Shown in pieces: positions 23,301 through 34,925 of a stretch of DNA of 64,000 bases. The stretch is from Schistosoma haematobium. Its lineage: Eukaryota > Platyhelminthes > Trematoda > Strigeidida > Schistosomatidae. Where the stretch lies: positions 34,952,902 through 35,016,901 of the forward strand of contig NC_067199.1 of assembly GCF_000699445.3 (NCBI RefSeq), read 5' to 3'. The position numbers and the translations under genes are program-made. Below the pieces are notes generated by a model. The model made no database searches. It was not told the origin of the DNA and was given only the letters and a program-made list of their open reading frames with translations. Positions within the stretch are counted from its first letter, which is position 1, and every line of letters starts with the position of its first letter.

Positions 23301-25500
23301 TTTAAATAATTTTACCGCGTTAGCAGCTGCTGCTGCAGCGGCAGCAGCAATGAGTATGCATTTTCAAATCCCACCATTTTCAAATATACCACCGCCTCCT
23401 TTAGGATTTACTAATTCTTTCACGTCATCTTCAACAGCTACAACAACGGCAACTTCGTTGACGATGGTATCACCTTATCATCATCCAATGAATACACCAT
23501 CACCTTCAATATCACTCCCGTCTTTACCGACATCTTCATCATCTACACGACTTCAGTTCGGTTCCAATTTATTTAATCAGTCATTGTCATCATTTTCATC
23601 AATCAATCGTTCAAATTTATTGCCACCATTTACAACTCAATCAATTTTTCAATCATCACATTTTGTACCACCGTTATTAGTGCCAAACTCAAATGAATCA
23701 ATTGATTGTAACTATTTGCCTGAACCTTCTTCTTTCCAGCCAGAGTTAAATTTTCCATTTAATAGTGTTTTGTCATCAATTGCTTCAAAACTAACTACTA
23801 CGGCATCATCATCATCACCAATGTCAAGTTTATCTTCGCCAACAAAGAATAATCATGCTATAGATGCCTCCAATTCACAAGTCAATATATTAAATAATCT
23901 ATTATGTGTATGTGGAGTGCGCTTTAATGAAATATCGAGTTATATATCTCATATATCTAATTGTAATTTTTTAAAAAATTTAGTACTACAGTCATTTTCA
24001 AGTACTTTAAGTCAATCTGAATTCCCAGTTCTACCAACAACCACAACAGTAACAACATTGTTATCATCTCCGTCATCATCATTATCATCACCATCACCGC
24101 CAATGATGACATCGTATAAACAAACATCATCACTTTTTCCATTTGATACTACAGTTATTTCAAATAAATTTCATCCTCAAGATGATGTACAGAATGATGA
24201 TACTCATCATGAACAACCAGGAAAATGTAAAAATTCAATAGTTAACAATTTAATAACTTCAAATGATAATTGTAATTCATTGAATGAAACAAACATTCAA
24301 CAAGAATCATTAAAACATGAAGAAAAAATCAATGAAAAAACGAATTATAATGAAATTAGTACTTTTGTTCAAATAGATCAATTGAATTCTTCAAAGAACA
24401 ATCATGAAACGGATCAATTACATAAAAATAATATTGATTTAAAGGAATCCCCAAATGAACCAAATAGAAGCCCATTAAATTCATTATATCAAATTGAAAA
24501 TAATCTATTATCAGATAGACAAATAACTATAAACTCTTCAAATAATTCATTCATAACAACAATGGTTAATGTTTTAACGAATACTTCAAGTATGACTGAT
24601 AATCAATGTCCTGAATTACAAGATTCACCATGTCAAATTCCAAAAAATCATTTAAATTCTCCTTCACAAACATCATCATTTCAAATATCTTCAAGTCCTA
24701 CAATTGATGTGATTGATCATGATCGATTAGATTATCATTCTCAATCAAATAATTCTAATAATAGTCCAGAGAATATCAATTCTATATCTACAACAATATC
24801 AACATTAGTTAATTCACCAAAATCATGTTATCATTGTGGTAAAGAATTTAGTTCTCGTTTATCACTTAAACAACATGTAGAAGGTAAACATAGTACTGAA
24901 GGAAAATATTGTTGTCCTGGCTGTTCAAAACGTTATCGTTGGGGTGCATCATATTATTATCATAAAAAATCATGCCCAGCTGTTAGAGAACAAAGTCCAG
25001 TGCCAAGTGATATAGTAAATCAATTATCATTATCTGGTTCCGAAGATAATTCTTCTTTGTCATCCATAAATTCTCCCATTTCACCATCTAAAATTAAACC
25101 AACTGAAGAATATAATTTTGAAGAGAAATATATCGAGGGAGTAGAAGACGAAAAAGGAGAGGAGGATCAAAACTGTGGTGATAATGATTATGATAATGAT
25201 CCACATATCGAAGATGATGAGAATGAGAATGAGAAAAAAGAAGAACAGGAAGATGAATTCAAACATGATTCGAATAATTCTTTCAAACTTTGTATTTCCC
25301 ATAAAAAATATTTACGATCTTCGTCTAGAAATAGTGATCTCAGAAGAAATTCTATGAAAGGATCATACTCTAATAAAAATGATAATTTAAATAATACATC
25401 ATCTATCCAATCGAAATTTATTAAACATCAAATACAAAATAAACAAATTTGTCAAACTATTAAAGAAGATTCATTAATTTGTGATATAAATGCATTTCCC
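20392..25500 (+). CDS. Large zinc-finger protein, first coding exon (partial gene)
   Basis: The ATG at 20392 has A at -3 and is the first in-frame Met codon; a longer open frame from 20350 has no ATG. The exon encodes 1,703 residues and ends at a GTAAGTAT donor in phase 0. Zinc-binding segments: about 130-153 (CPC...H...H), 273-294 and 300-324 (a C2H2 pair), 449-473, 769-791 plus 796-818 (pair), about 1170-1190, and 1477-1500 plus 1505-1528 (pair). The second finger of the last two pairs is C2HC with a shared KYRW/RYRW-x-YYHH/YYYH-x-C pattern. Between them lie long Ser, Asn, Thr and His runs, an Ala tract (about 977-987) and a Glu/Asp-rich stretch (about 1570-1625). SALDLS near residue 224 resembles a CtBP-binding PxDLS motif. 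A nuclear DNA- or RNA-binding regulator is the likely role; I do not recognise an orthologue. Confidence 0.9.
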
Positions 25501-25509
25501 GTAAGTATT
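25501..25509 (+). other. 5' splice donor ending the zinc-finger exon
   Basis: gtaagtatt directly follows codon ...CCC (phase 0). Downstream the frame gives 21 residues of hydrophobic, low-information sequence before a stop at 25564-25566, typical of reading into an intron. The following sequence soon contains SINE remnants. The alternative is intron retention, producing a protein with those 21 residues. Confidence 0.75.
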
Positions 25510-25566
25510 ATAATCCATTATCCCCTTTTTTTAAATAAGGGATATAATCATTTTATTCATATGTAA

Positions 25567-26257
25567 AGTATTATTGGTTTTACATGACGAACTGATTTAA
25601 ATTAGATGATTGGTGAAATTCAAGGATTCCTAGACAACTGAGTAAAGGAACTCTTTAAAAGTGGTCATTCATGAACTCACCACAGATCGAACCTAAGATA
25701 TTCAAACTTTACGATGAGTTATTAGCCTTTAAATTATTGAGTTTCTGTTAAGTCTTTAAATATAAGTTTCACACAAAGGTAGTAGACGTATTATAGACTA
25801 CTTAAAATAGAATATTTACAAAGAGAATTGAACCTAGGAAGTGATGACTGAGGATTGAAACCTCATATTACCAATTTAAATACTTACTGTGATAAATACA
25901 AATTATATGTAAACATAATTTAGATAATATAAAGTTTAAAAGCTACATTATTAAATATAAATCTATTCACCTAAAACAAAGGCATTTGTTAGTCACAAAA
26001 ATGAACTAGTATCGTGTGAATTTAAATGTTTCTTTGGTTTAACTAATTAGTGAAAAGAACTGATTTACTTACTTTACTTTTACTTACGCCTATTGCCTTC
26101 CCGCCCCATCCAATGGAGTATAGGCCACTGACCAGCATTCTCCGACCTACAACTTATTTACTGACTATATGTAAAATAGAATAATCACATAATTCTAGAC
26201 ATCAGTCGAAGTTTGTTTGTATTTGTGCTTTGAATGAAAAGTAAAACATAATAATTA
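25567..26257. other. Probable first intron sequence with repeat remnants
   Basis: Two tRNA-like traces on the minus strand (B-box-like acagatcgaacctaag near 25682 and attgaacctagg near 25830) suggest old SINEs. A short 3' remnant of the RTE element occurs at 26067-26150 (ttactttacttttacttacgcc...ggccactgaccagcattctcc). No exon is recognisable. Confidence 0.4.
26067..26150 (-). mobile_element. Short 3' end fragment of the RTE element
   Basis: Minus strand carries the last codons of the RTE frame (ggagaatgctggtcagtggcc) and the terminal TAAG-type repeat. About 80 bp, diverged (insertion near 26100). A heavily 5'-truncated copy of the element complete at 57293-60497. Confidence 0.7.
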
Positions 26258-26575
26258 TCAGAATGGGTTTTGTGGAGATTTTTAGAAATTTCACTGGTTG
26301 AAATCATGAGTCAATTGAAGCTAGACCATCATGGAAAACCTGGAAGCACTGGACGGCCGTTTCGTCCTAGTATGAGACTCTTCAACAGCGTGCATCCACG
26401 ATCCCGCACCCCTCGAGATTCGAACCCAGAACCTATCAGTCTCGCGCCAGGCGCTTAACCAACTAGACCACTGAGCTGGCAGGTATCCAATGGTGTTAAT
26501 GTCTAACTTCAACCAATCCACGAAGTTGCGCCGCCGTACACTATTGCCTTCAGTGAGTTCCTATCTCACAACAGA
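26258..26575 (-). repeat. Family B SINE, antisense, near full length
   Basis: Minus-strand order: upstream domain (gagataggaactcactg), leader, tRNA-like head with A-box region (gctcagtggtctagttggttaagc) and B-box GGTTCGAATC near 26419, hammerhead at about 26346-26391, and tail to 26258. The hammerhead has C3 changed to T (TTGAAGA) but is otherwise complete, so activity should be reduced. Confidence 0.8.
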
Positions 26576-26639
26576 TTAACAATTAAGTGATTATTTATAT
26601 CCACTTACTAATTACATAAGTTTCTAGTCTTATAAAACT

Positions 26640-26905
26640 AATGAACTGATCTAAATAAGACCATTAGCGAGAACCTGAAAGCACTGGACGGCCGTTTCAT
26701 CCTAGTATGGTGATGTAGCTTCAATTAGCTCATGAATTCAACAATTAAATTACTATAATATCCATGAAACCTCTCTCTAGCCTACATAATTTTCTAGTCT
26801 TATTGAAATCATAAACCGATCTAAATTAGACCATTATTAGGAACGTGGAATCACTAAACAGCCATTTCATTCTAGTATATGACTCCTAGACAATATAAAT
26901 CCATA
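26640..26905. repeat. Two short family B fragments
   Basis: At 26660-26780: antisense hammerhead 3' half, then the sense tail (gtagcttcaattagctcatgaattc). At about 26805-26905: an antisense leader-to-hammerhead fragment ending tatgactcctagacaatataaatcc. Both are decayed and have no TSD I can see. Confidence 0.6.
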
Positions 26906-28188
26906 ATCCTTCATCAACTAATAAGCGGTGAATACATCTGAATCATACTAGCAACCTAAATTATTGGGAAAAAAAGAAAGAAAATTCTCTACTTTATGAT
27001 TAAGATAAGTTGTAAAAAGCACATTGTTTAATGTTCAACAAGGAAATATTATTGAACATTTTCATTTTCATTTAATGTGTTACTGCCTAACAGAAGAGTA
27101 TAATTCTCACTAGATATTGCATATAACAGTATGAGATTATTGAGATTATTAAGTTTTTGATTATGATCATGAATTGATTGATATTAGATCATTATTGAAA
27201 ATCTGAATGCACTGAACGGTTGAACATTAAGAATAGGATACATTACAAATTCATAAAGCACATATCTTATACTTTCTATAATGAAAGAACAATGAAAATA
27301 AATATAGTTCTCCTTCTCTCTCTAGTTAACTATAAATGAATTTTCCTTTGAATATATTGTTCACTATGATATTGTTACTGTAAATATTGATTGAGTGAAA
27401 TATCAATAAAATCGATTGTATAAAAGGGTAATAAATAAATAAATAAATAAACAATAACCATAAAAATGCTCTCCATGGTTTTTCCCTTAAAACAAATTTA
27501 ATACTATTGACAGTACAATGAGTTTTATAACTTGTTATATTTCAGTTGTATTACAAATCGATTATAAAATCGGTATAAAGTGTTAATAAAGATAAATTCG
27601 AAAGAAAAGAAAACCGGGAAAAGAAAAGAAGAGAAAGTGATATAAATCGATACTATTAATAAATTTCTATGATTATCTTTCATTGATTCTCTTTTATGAA
27701 GATGAGGCTGTTTAGATACATGAATAGTGAATGAAGATGGAGATAATTCTATTTTAATAGTAAATATTTAAGTGAATTTGATTAGATTTTGTTTAGATTA
27801 TAGATGGATTCATGTTTGTCTTGACAGATACGTCGATATACTTAAGAACGCTGTTTTGAATATTGAATAAATCTTCTTTAGGTTCATTTAGTTGAAATGT
27901 CATAAATAAAACGAAACTCGTCTCCTGGATTCCGCTGTCAATCACCTATCAAATATACTAATAAATTGTGACATAACTACGTTGAAGCGACTCTCTTAGA
28001 ATGCACGTATAGACGAAAAGACGGATCCATTGTTATACTGAATATCCACAATAGACAATTAAAGACTCTTGTCAGTATTTTAATCGACAGCGTTAAACAC
28101 GCAAAGAATGTGATTATGAAAGTCCTAATATTCACATATTACTACTCAATAGCTAATAAATAGTTATAAATCTTTTATTTTGATCATC
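26906..28188. other. Gene-free AT-rich interval
   Basis: Contains a short B2 fragment at about 27150-27225 (ttttgattatgatcatgaattg ... gcactgaacgg), a TAAA run (27431-27450) and an AAAGA-rich tract (27598-27640). No gene is supported. Confidence 0.4.
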
Positions 28189-28198
28189 AGTTATTACT

Positions 28199-28396
28199 AG
28201 TTGAAATCATGAGTCAATTGAAGCTAGATCACTATGGAAAACCTGGAAGCACTGGACGGCCAGTTCGTCCTAGTATGGGACTCCTCAAAAGAGCGCATCG
28301 AATCCAGGACTCATCAGTCTCGTGCGCGAGCTTCAATTGACTCTTGACTTCAACTATTGAAATTTCTAAAATCTCCACAAAACCCCTTCTGACATT
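28199..28396 (-). repeat. Family B SINE, fold-back form, with TSD
   Basis: Flanked by agttattact (28189-28198) and agttattatt (28397-28406). Antisense tail, hammerhead and part of the head run to about 28332, then the sense tail (agcttcaattgactc...ccccttctgac). The hammerhead has C3 to T and A15.1 to C changes, so it should be inactive. Confidence 0.82.
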
Positions 28397-28861
28397 AGTT
28401 ATTATTTAAAAAGATAGGAATAACCTTAAAAATTAGACAGTACTCTTTTGACATTTGAAGTTTAGCTATCAAGCTGATTCAACTCAATTAATGAAATTGT
28501 TCAAACACTATGCGAATTCCCGACTGAAACTTAAGTTTTCATTATGTTTCATAATGAATAACATTAGTCGATGTAATAAAGTCGTTATTGGTTTAACAAA
28601 AAAAAACACAACAACTGAATTAATGAGTAGTCTGCTGTCAATAGAACAATGTTCTAGTAGTTCTTATGAGATTTCAACAAATATACTGAAACTTCAAACG
28701 CCAAATTACTTAATGCTTTTCAAGCATCCCTGTTACAGTTACTTGGTTTGATACACAAAACATGACTTAAAGTTATGTACACAACTTTTTAATTGGTTAG
28801 TAGATTAAGTTCAATTATTTTAGGTTAAAGACATTTTCCAGCAAAATACATCATATTAATT

Positions 28862-29372
28862 AAAGTAGTGAATCTTCATCAGTTGAGATGGCTGGGATAT
28901 GTGTCACATATGCCCAACCGCCGTGTGTAGGATTAGGTTGGAAGAAAGGTAGGGGCGGCCAGACCAAAACATGACATAAATCTATGAAGTCGCTGACAAG
29001 TGGACTGAGCCATGTTGGTAGGTGTGGACTACCTGGTTGTGATCCGCGAGACGATAGCAACCGATGGTTAGAGACCTTGAATGACATAGCTCTAAACCGT
29101 TTGCAATAACGCAGATGCATCCATTCCTTATATTCTTCCAAATTCTAATCTTCTGAATTCTTTACGTCCTTTTTTTTCTGTTTCCAAGTTTGTTTCACTA
29201 GATTATACTCCTTGGACAACATCTTCAAACCCTAATCTCTCCGATTACTGCCTATACTCTTACTACCTCTACCACTATAGGATTCGAATCGATATTTGTA
29301 TCTCTTTGCTAATGTGGTATGGCAACTTGAACTGATTTACGTACGTACGTACGAAGTTCTAAATTGTTGCTG
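28862..29372 (+). pseudogene. 3' end of a second non-LTR retrotransposon (RTE-like)
   Basis: Plus-strand translation gives the C-terminal signature LHQLRWLGYVSHMPNRR, then a WKKGRGGQTKTWH-like stretch and WLETLNDIALNR, matching the tail of non-LTR reverse transcriptase proteins known from schistosomes. A frameshift or in-frame stop interrupts it near 28930 and a stop lies near 29107. After about 200 bp of 3' UTR it ends in tacgtacgtacgtacg (29340-29355), a tandem 3' terminus typical of RTE-type elements. This lineage differs from the TAAG-ending element at 57293. The minus-strand 93-residue frame is a shadow. Confidence 0.7.
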
Positions 29373-29639
29373 ACTAACTGACTGACATCATATTATTCAA
29401 TAACTGAAGTGAATATTAAGATAATAAACATAATTTAAATGAATTAATTGCCTGTTACTGAGCTCAAGGATTTGATGATTTATTAAAAGAGTTGTTTAAT
29501 ATAATCAAATTTAATTTTGTAGACCGTATTCTACCAACGACAGTTCGAAATTCACTCTTGGACATATAAATAACGCGATAATTTAAAGTCTTTTGAATAA
29601 ACATCGTATCCATTGACAAGTTAGTCGCTATTAGTAATT

Positions 29640-29790
29640 GAGCGAATGTATGAATGAGCGAGTGTGAACAACAATAACAACAACATACTGGGATGAATAT
29701 ACATCCAACTAACGAGTCCCCATTAGGATTAAATGTCTATCCTGGGTTCTACTGTTAGCTCCAATACAAATATACCAATATATACTCTCA
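29640..29790 (+). repeat. Old Smα hammerhead remnant
   Basis: gaatatacatccaactaacgagtccccattaggattaaatgtctatcctgggttctactgtta aligns with the Smα hammerhead. The core reads CTAACGA and GAA is TTA, so it is dead. Confidence 0.65.
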
Positions 29791-30044
29791 GTAAACTAAT
29801 ATTATGATGTAAATAAGCGAATAAACTTATATAGACTATTCACTGAATTATTTAATTAGTATAGAATTACATAATCCAATGAAAATTTCAACTCACTGTA
29901 GTTTAATATACTAAAAAAAGGTATTGAATATACTTTTTTCTTCCCTTAGTTTATTTACTGTGAGTGAGAGTTTTTCTGTCCTTAACGTAAATGAAATATT
30001 TACTAATGTTTAGATTTAATTCATCAAAAGACTTCATATATGAA

Positions 30045-30175
30045 CCCATACTAAGATGAAACAACCGTCCAGTGATTCCAGGTTTTCAATCATGGTCTAG
30101 CTTCAATTGACTCATGAATTCAACTATTAAAAAATTACTATAATATCTATAAAATCCCCCTTTCTGACTTTAATC
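30045..30175 (+). repeat. 5'-truncated family B tail
   Basis: Begins inside the hammerhead (ctaagatgaaacaaccgtccagtg), then the tail through ...ctataatatctataaaatccccctttctgac. The GAA-octamer region reads GAAACAACCGTC, so the palindrome is broken. Confidence 0.7.
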
Positions 30176-30614
30176 TTTCATTGAAGAATCACTCTATTTT
30201 AAAATGAATAAACTTGACAAAATCTATTCACAAATATATAGTGAGGAAATAATTGAACAATATGGTTGATTACTTTGCTGTTGTAATAAAAAGTGTTGGT
30301 GAACTACTCTCAAGAAACAAAAGAACTAGACATGAAAGATGTAGTTTAGTTAGTTGTTTATTAACAGAAGAAAATTCAATTAAGTTATTAGGGTTTTAAA
30401 CTTCTCATTGTTGATGTTAATGTTTGCTACCAATCAGTCTCTTGAGGTATATGGACAGCTTTTTCGGATACACACAGTATTACTATCAGTCACAAGCACT
30501 TTTAAATAAAATTGTATAGTGGCTATCATTAGAATTCAGTATACGTATTTCATTTTATTGGGAATTTATTAACTGGATGTGTCTAAATCACATTGAAGAT
30601 GTTCGCTCCTTACT

Positions 30615-30860
30615 GCACAAGCTAGTGGCTATCTGAACCGAATGTTTCAGTAGATAACACGTTGAGAATTTAAAGTGAAAGGCATTGGGTTTAAGTCCTA
30701 TTATGAATATCAACACTGAGCTGGAGGGACATCCGACCGACGAGTCTTAAATAGAATGAAACTAGAGTCCTCACTTCCAATGACAGCCACAACCAAATTC
30801 ATTTTCATAACAGTACATTTGTAGGCGACTCACGTTCCAGAAATCGTCTATCAGTGACCA
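30615..30860 (+). repeat. Old Smα copy with tRNA-like head
   Basis: A-box side (tggctatctgaaccgaatg...tagataacacg), B-box-like gggtttaagtcc near 30688, then hammerhead remnant ccgaccgacgagtcttaaatagaatgaaactagagtcc. U4 is C and the octamer is lost. Confidence 0.65.
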
Positions 30861-31234
30861 TTATTTACAGTAGGATATCATATAATACAAAATGTGGTTA
30901 GTAAATGAGGGAAATGAATACAAACTAAGTTATATTATTGCAGCTAAATTGTTAGTATTACCTTTTATAACCATGTTAAGTCAATAAATGTTGCGTATTT
31001 CTTTTGAATAACTTATGTTTACTTGAATTTCTGGATTGATAAATCTTGAACTAATTTGAAATTGTTTAGTTTGACTTGTACAGAATTCTAAAACAATCCC
31101 TTAAGTGGTGTCCAGCAGCCTGAAATTGATGAGATGGTTTGTGATAAAACTACATTTAGTTTTTCGTTCACAGTCAGGTCAAATGATGTTTACAATTAAA
31201 TTTTTAAAATACACACCAATGAGTCAGTAAACTG

Positions 31235-31430
31235 AAAATTCACTGTTATTGACGAAACGCGTGTCCCGGATTCCACTGCTAGTCACTATCCATACAAGCT
31301 TATAATGCTTGTAACTTAAGGCAATATCGAAGCAATCCTCACAGGATGCACATATGTCAATAAGAGATGGATCAGTTGCAATTCTAGACATCAGTGGGAA
31401 GATCTGAACAAACAATACAAAATGAAGTTA
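31235..31430 (+). repeat. Smα 3' half
   Basis: Starts near gacgaaacgcgtgtcccggattccactgc, then the 3' module (cttgtaacttaaggcaatatcgaagcaatcc...gggaagatctg). Stem II and the 5' core are missing, as in a copy truncated or cleaved in the hammerhead. Confidence 0.7.
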
Positions 31431-31874
31431 CTGACTAGTTCTTTGGTTTGTCTTTCTAACATACTTCAAGTTTAGTTAGCAGATATTTCTGTAGAACTAA
31501 ATGGACATGTTTTCTAGATGTTTTTTGGGTTAAATTTAAAACTAGAAAAAGAGTATTCTAGCCTTTATAGGCTAGATATGATAAAATGTTTTATTCTTAA
31601 AAGCAAATCATATAAACCAGACCATTTATATGTATAGGAATCTATCTATGCTTAGAAATAATCTACGATAAATTAATTTTTCCAATAGTAAGCATCATAT
31701 CGGTTTTATGGAATTTATGTTATATAACAATAAATTATGCAAATCTAGTTAACTTCGCTTGAAATTCACATCAACAAAAAGATTTGGCCCCTTTTCACTG
31801 ATTAGCATACTAGAAAACATGATTTGAAAACTAATCATAATGTTTAAGAAATTAATGACTTACACTGTATATCA

Positions 31875-32375
31875 GTATGGGGTTATGGAGATTATAAAGT
31901 TTTTGATTGAGATCATGAACTGATTGATTTTAGATTATCATTGCAAACCTAGAAGCACTGGACGACCGTTTCATCCTATTGTGTGACTTCTCAGCAGTGC
32001 GCATCCACGATACCGCCCGCGGGATTCAAACCCATACTGATAATTACCATGTACTCACTAGTGACTAGATTCGTGAGGGAGTTCTCGGAGTTCTAGTGAG
32101 AAGCCTTGATCAGTGGAGCTAATCCATGTCGGGTAGAGACGGGTATCCACCTCGGTACAATGGAGGATGGTTGCGTGGTTTGGTTGAGTATAGACATTAA
32201 CTCTGTTGGATGCCAGCTCAGTGGTCTGGAGGTTAAGCGTTCAAGTACGAGACCGAAAACCCTGGGTTTGAATCCGGCGAGCGTAATCACAAAATAAGCA
32301 CTGCTGAGGAGTCGCACGATAGGACGAAACGGCCGTCCAGTGCCTCCAGGTTTTCAGTGGTGGTGTTACATTATA
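31875..32375. repeat. Family B2 composite with complete sense head and hammerhead
   Basis: Left: antisense B2 tail and decayed hammerhead (about 31960-32010). Middle: upstream domain (gtgagaagccttgatcagtgg). Right: leader, tRNA-like head (agctcagtggtctggaggttaagcg; B-box gggtttgaatcc near 32264), then an intact hammerhead (32298-32343). Its 3' tail is cut short at about 32366. Small frames of 74 and 63 residues are chance. Confidence 0.8.
32298..32343 (+). ncRNA. Hammerhead ribozyme motif, family B, core intact
   Basis: Perfect six-pair stem I GCACTG/CAGTGC, core CTGAGGA (32304-32310), stem II GTC/GAC with a changed fourth pair, GAA (32326-32328), ACGGCCGT (32329-32336), C17 at 32337. One of the best copies in the window. 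Confidence 0.8.
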
Positions 32376-32456
32376 TACATTCGATTAATAATAACAGATC
32401 TTTACATATTTAATTTTTCTCATATTTATTTATTATTGATATTTATTAATCAGATA

Positions 32457-32477
32457 ATAATAATAATAATAATAATG
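32457..32477. repeat. TAA microsatellite
   Basis: Seven trinucleotide units of aat/taa. Similar short arrays occur near 40055, 45950, 46160, 49890 and 51497. Confidence 0.9.
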
Positions 32478-32579
32478 CGTTTGAATGCAAAGAAAACAGA
32501 GTCCCCGTCACTACATAATTATGATTTCCTTTTAGTTACAACTACACAGCCTAACAGAATAGATTGATTATAGGTTTAT

Positions 32580-32720
32580 AAGTAATTCAAAGATAAGGGT
32601 TTTGTCTTATTTAAAACTCATCAGTTAGATGTATATATATATTGTCCAATGTTGATGTTCTATTACAGGAATTTAACTCAATACCTTTTGTTTGAGATAC
32701 GCTAAGGATTATTTATTGAA
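32580..32720 (-). repeat. Old Smα remnant, antisense
   Basis: aagggttttgtcttatttaaaactcatcagttagatgta is a decayed antisense hammerhead, followed by the head region (caatgttgatgttc ... taactcaataccttttg). Core mutated. Confidence 0.6.
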
Positions 32721-33384
32721 CTATTAACTTCAGATTGTTATGATCTTGTTCAACAGGTATGATATTGTTAGAAAGAGTTTGATTCTAGGCGAGTAGCACT
32801 ATATTTCTATATATCAACAAAGATTGATAAAATTCCAGTCAATAACTGAACAGTTCAATTTTTTTCTAATAATTATATGTACAGTTTATTGACTGAAGAT
32901 CAACTTTCTCCATATATATATAATAGGGAGAAAGAGAGAGACACTTTCAGTAAGCCATAATATTATTAATTTAGATAGTTATATATATTATATTATCAAT
33001 TATTGATATTATCAAAATTTCCCTGGAAACTGTATTTCTCTCTGCAGAGGAACAAATAGGTATTTGTGTTATATCTATTTTTCTTAGTAGTAGCTTTATA
33101 TAAAATGTATGTATACGGTTGAGTAATATAAGTTGTAATTAAAATGACACCTATGGGACTTGTAGAATAGATCAATATAACTTCATTTTTTAAATAAATA
33201 CTATTCAGCTTAAGTTGAACAGAATTTATCAGCGGTGTTTCTGGAGATTTTTCAAGTTAATGAATCTAGTCAACTGATAACAATACATATAGGCTAATAC
33301 AGAGTAATTAAAATGTAATCTTGAATATAAAGAACGGGATAATTTATACCTTTATTAATAATGAACTAAACATTATACACATTA

Positions 33385-33560
33385 AACAAGCTAGTAGCTA
33401 TCTGAACTCAATGGATAGAGCATTGTGGCATTTGAAGTGAAAAATACATAGTTCGAATTTAAGTATACGCAACCATACTAGGATGCAACAACATCCAAGT
33501 GACGAGTACCAAATAGCACGAAAGATGCATCTTGGATTCGAGTATCAGTTACAATCTATC
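33385..33560 (+). repeat. Old Smα copy with tRNA-like head
   Basis: tagctatctgaactcaatggatagagc (A-box side), B-box-like agttcgaattt near 33451, then ccaagtgacgagtaccaaatagcacgaaagatgcatcttgg. C3 is G and the octamer is lost; GAA is kept. Confidence 0.7.
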
Positions 33561-33869
33561 TGTTCTATAAATATAAATTCATTATGTTTCTACATATGTG
33601 ATCTCAAAAAGTGTTATATATGCATGAAAGACTGTGAATATTAAAGTTGAATAGTTTGGAAAAGTAAACAGATTCAATAAATCATTCATGGAAAAATCAT
33701 CTGGGATACTTTCAAATTCATTTTCTATTTAGCTATTGTGGAAATGCAAGAAGAATTCTAATTTCTAGTTGATTTTAGCTTCATATAGTAGTTAGAATGT
33801 TATCAGTTAAGCGATAGTTAATCATCTAACTTATTTTTAAATAGAATTGTTGTTTACTCGATAGGTAAA

Positions 33870-34030
33870 TTGTAGTTACCACTGGAATTAAGGATACATA
33901 TTTTGTATCCTATGTAACTTGTCAACTAGATGTACTTTAATCCCATTGTTGATGCTTACATTGAGAGTCTAATCAAGTACCTGCGATTTTAAACACTTAA
34001 CAACTTATCAACTGAGCTACTGAGTTTAAA
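33870..34030 (-). repeat. Old Smα remnant, antisense
   Basis: Antisense hammerhead trace (ggatacatattttgtatcctatgtaacttgtcaactagatgta), then the tRNA-like head (acttatcaactgagctactgag). Strongly mutated. Confidence 0.6.
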
Positions 34031-34705
34031 CAGCCACTCAATTTGAACAATGAACATTATATTCACATCATTATTAGATATGATTTGAATTATCCTGTTT
34101 ATGACAAATAATGGTAAAATCCAAATCTTTTCTAAGAATGATCTAGAACTGTTACTTATTTAATGAGCTGTTAAATACAGTTGTAAATACAGTTTTACAT
34201 GATTACACAACATTAGTTTCTTTGGAATAATTAATATTACTTAGATTAAAGAAACAATACAGTATTCAATCTAGTTTAGGTGAATGTAGTGTTTTCCCCG
34301 TCAATGATATAAAGAAGTGAAGTTGTATTCGATTCAAGTATTATTCTGAATATTAAGATTCAAACAAAGGATAGAGATAAATATAAGAACTGTTTAAATT
34401 CCCTTAGATTATTACTTACATATCGATTTACATAAATATGTAGGAAACAACTAGGAAGTTCTATGAGTTTCATAACAACACTTACGGATTATATAATTTA
34501 TCTTTTTTTTGGGGGGGGGGGTAAAATAAATTCCTCTGACTAAGCCCATCTTCAGAAACACATTGTAAATTAGTGAGAAAATGAACTACACGTCATTAAG
34601 ATTTCTGTGAATAATCTCTAACCTAATATATACTTCATAAGTATGTTTCATTATATACATTGATAACTGTTCACTTCATGTAGATCCCAGTTAAATGAAG
34701 TTAAA

Positions 34706-34925
34706 TTTTGATGGGTTTTTGTTCTCTGACCTGGATTGTTTTGGTCGTGGAGCTTTCATCGTTCTTCTGAACGACATCATCAGCATAAACCTCAGGTAGA
34801 AGTGTAGTGTTCAAATTTCTCTACATATGACTCACAGCTTGTCCTGTAGACCTTGATGTTGATCAGTTCTTGTTAACCATCAACCTGTCATTGTTTACTT
34901 CTCTATTTTGATTGTATCTCCCATT
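34706..34925 (-). mobile_element. Family P retroposon with 10-bp TSD
   Basis: Flanked by tgaagttaaa at 34696-34705 and 34926-34935. The left part is the antisense shared P segment (tgatgggtttttgttctctgacctgg ... cttctgaacgacatcatcagc). The right 130 bp is additional sequence not seen in the other three copies, perhaps the upstream part of the parent element. Confidence 0.7.

Noticed and set aside
28860..29141. 93-residue minus-strand frame
   Set aside because: Shadow of the plus-strand non-LTR reverse transcriptase remnant.
32190..32290. Possible genuine tRNA gene
   Set aside because: A- and B-box regions are present, but there is no paired acceptor stem or proper anticodon arm; the same sequence recurs in every family B copy, so it is a SINE promoter. 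The same applies to 6000-6060, 11990-12075 and 26405-26485.
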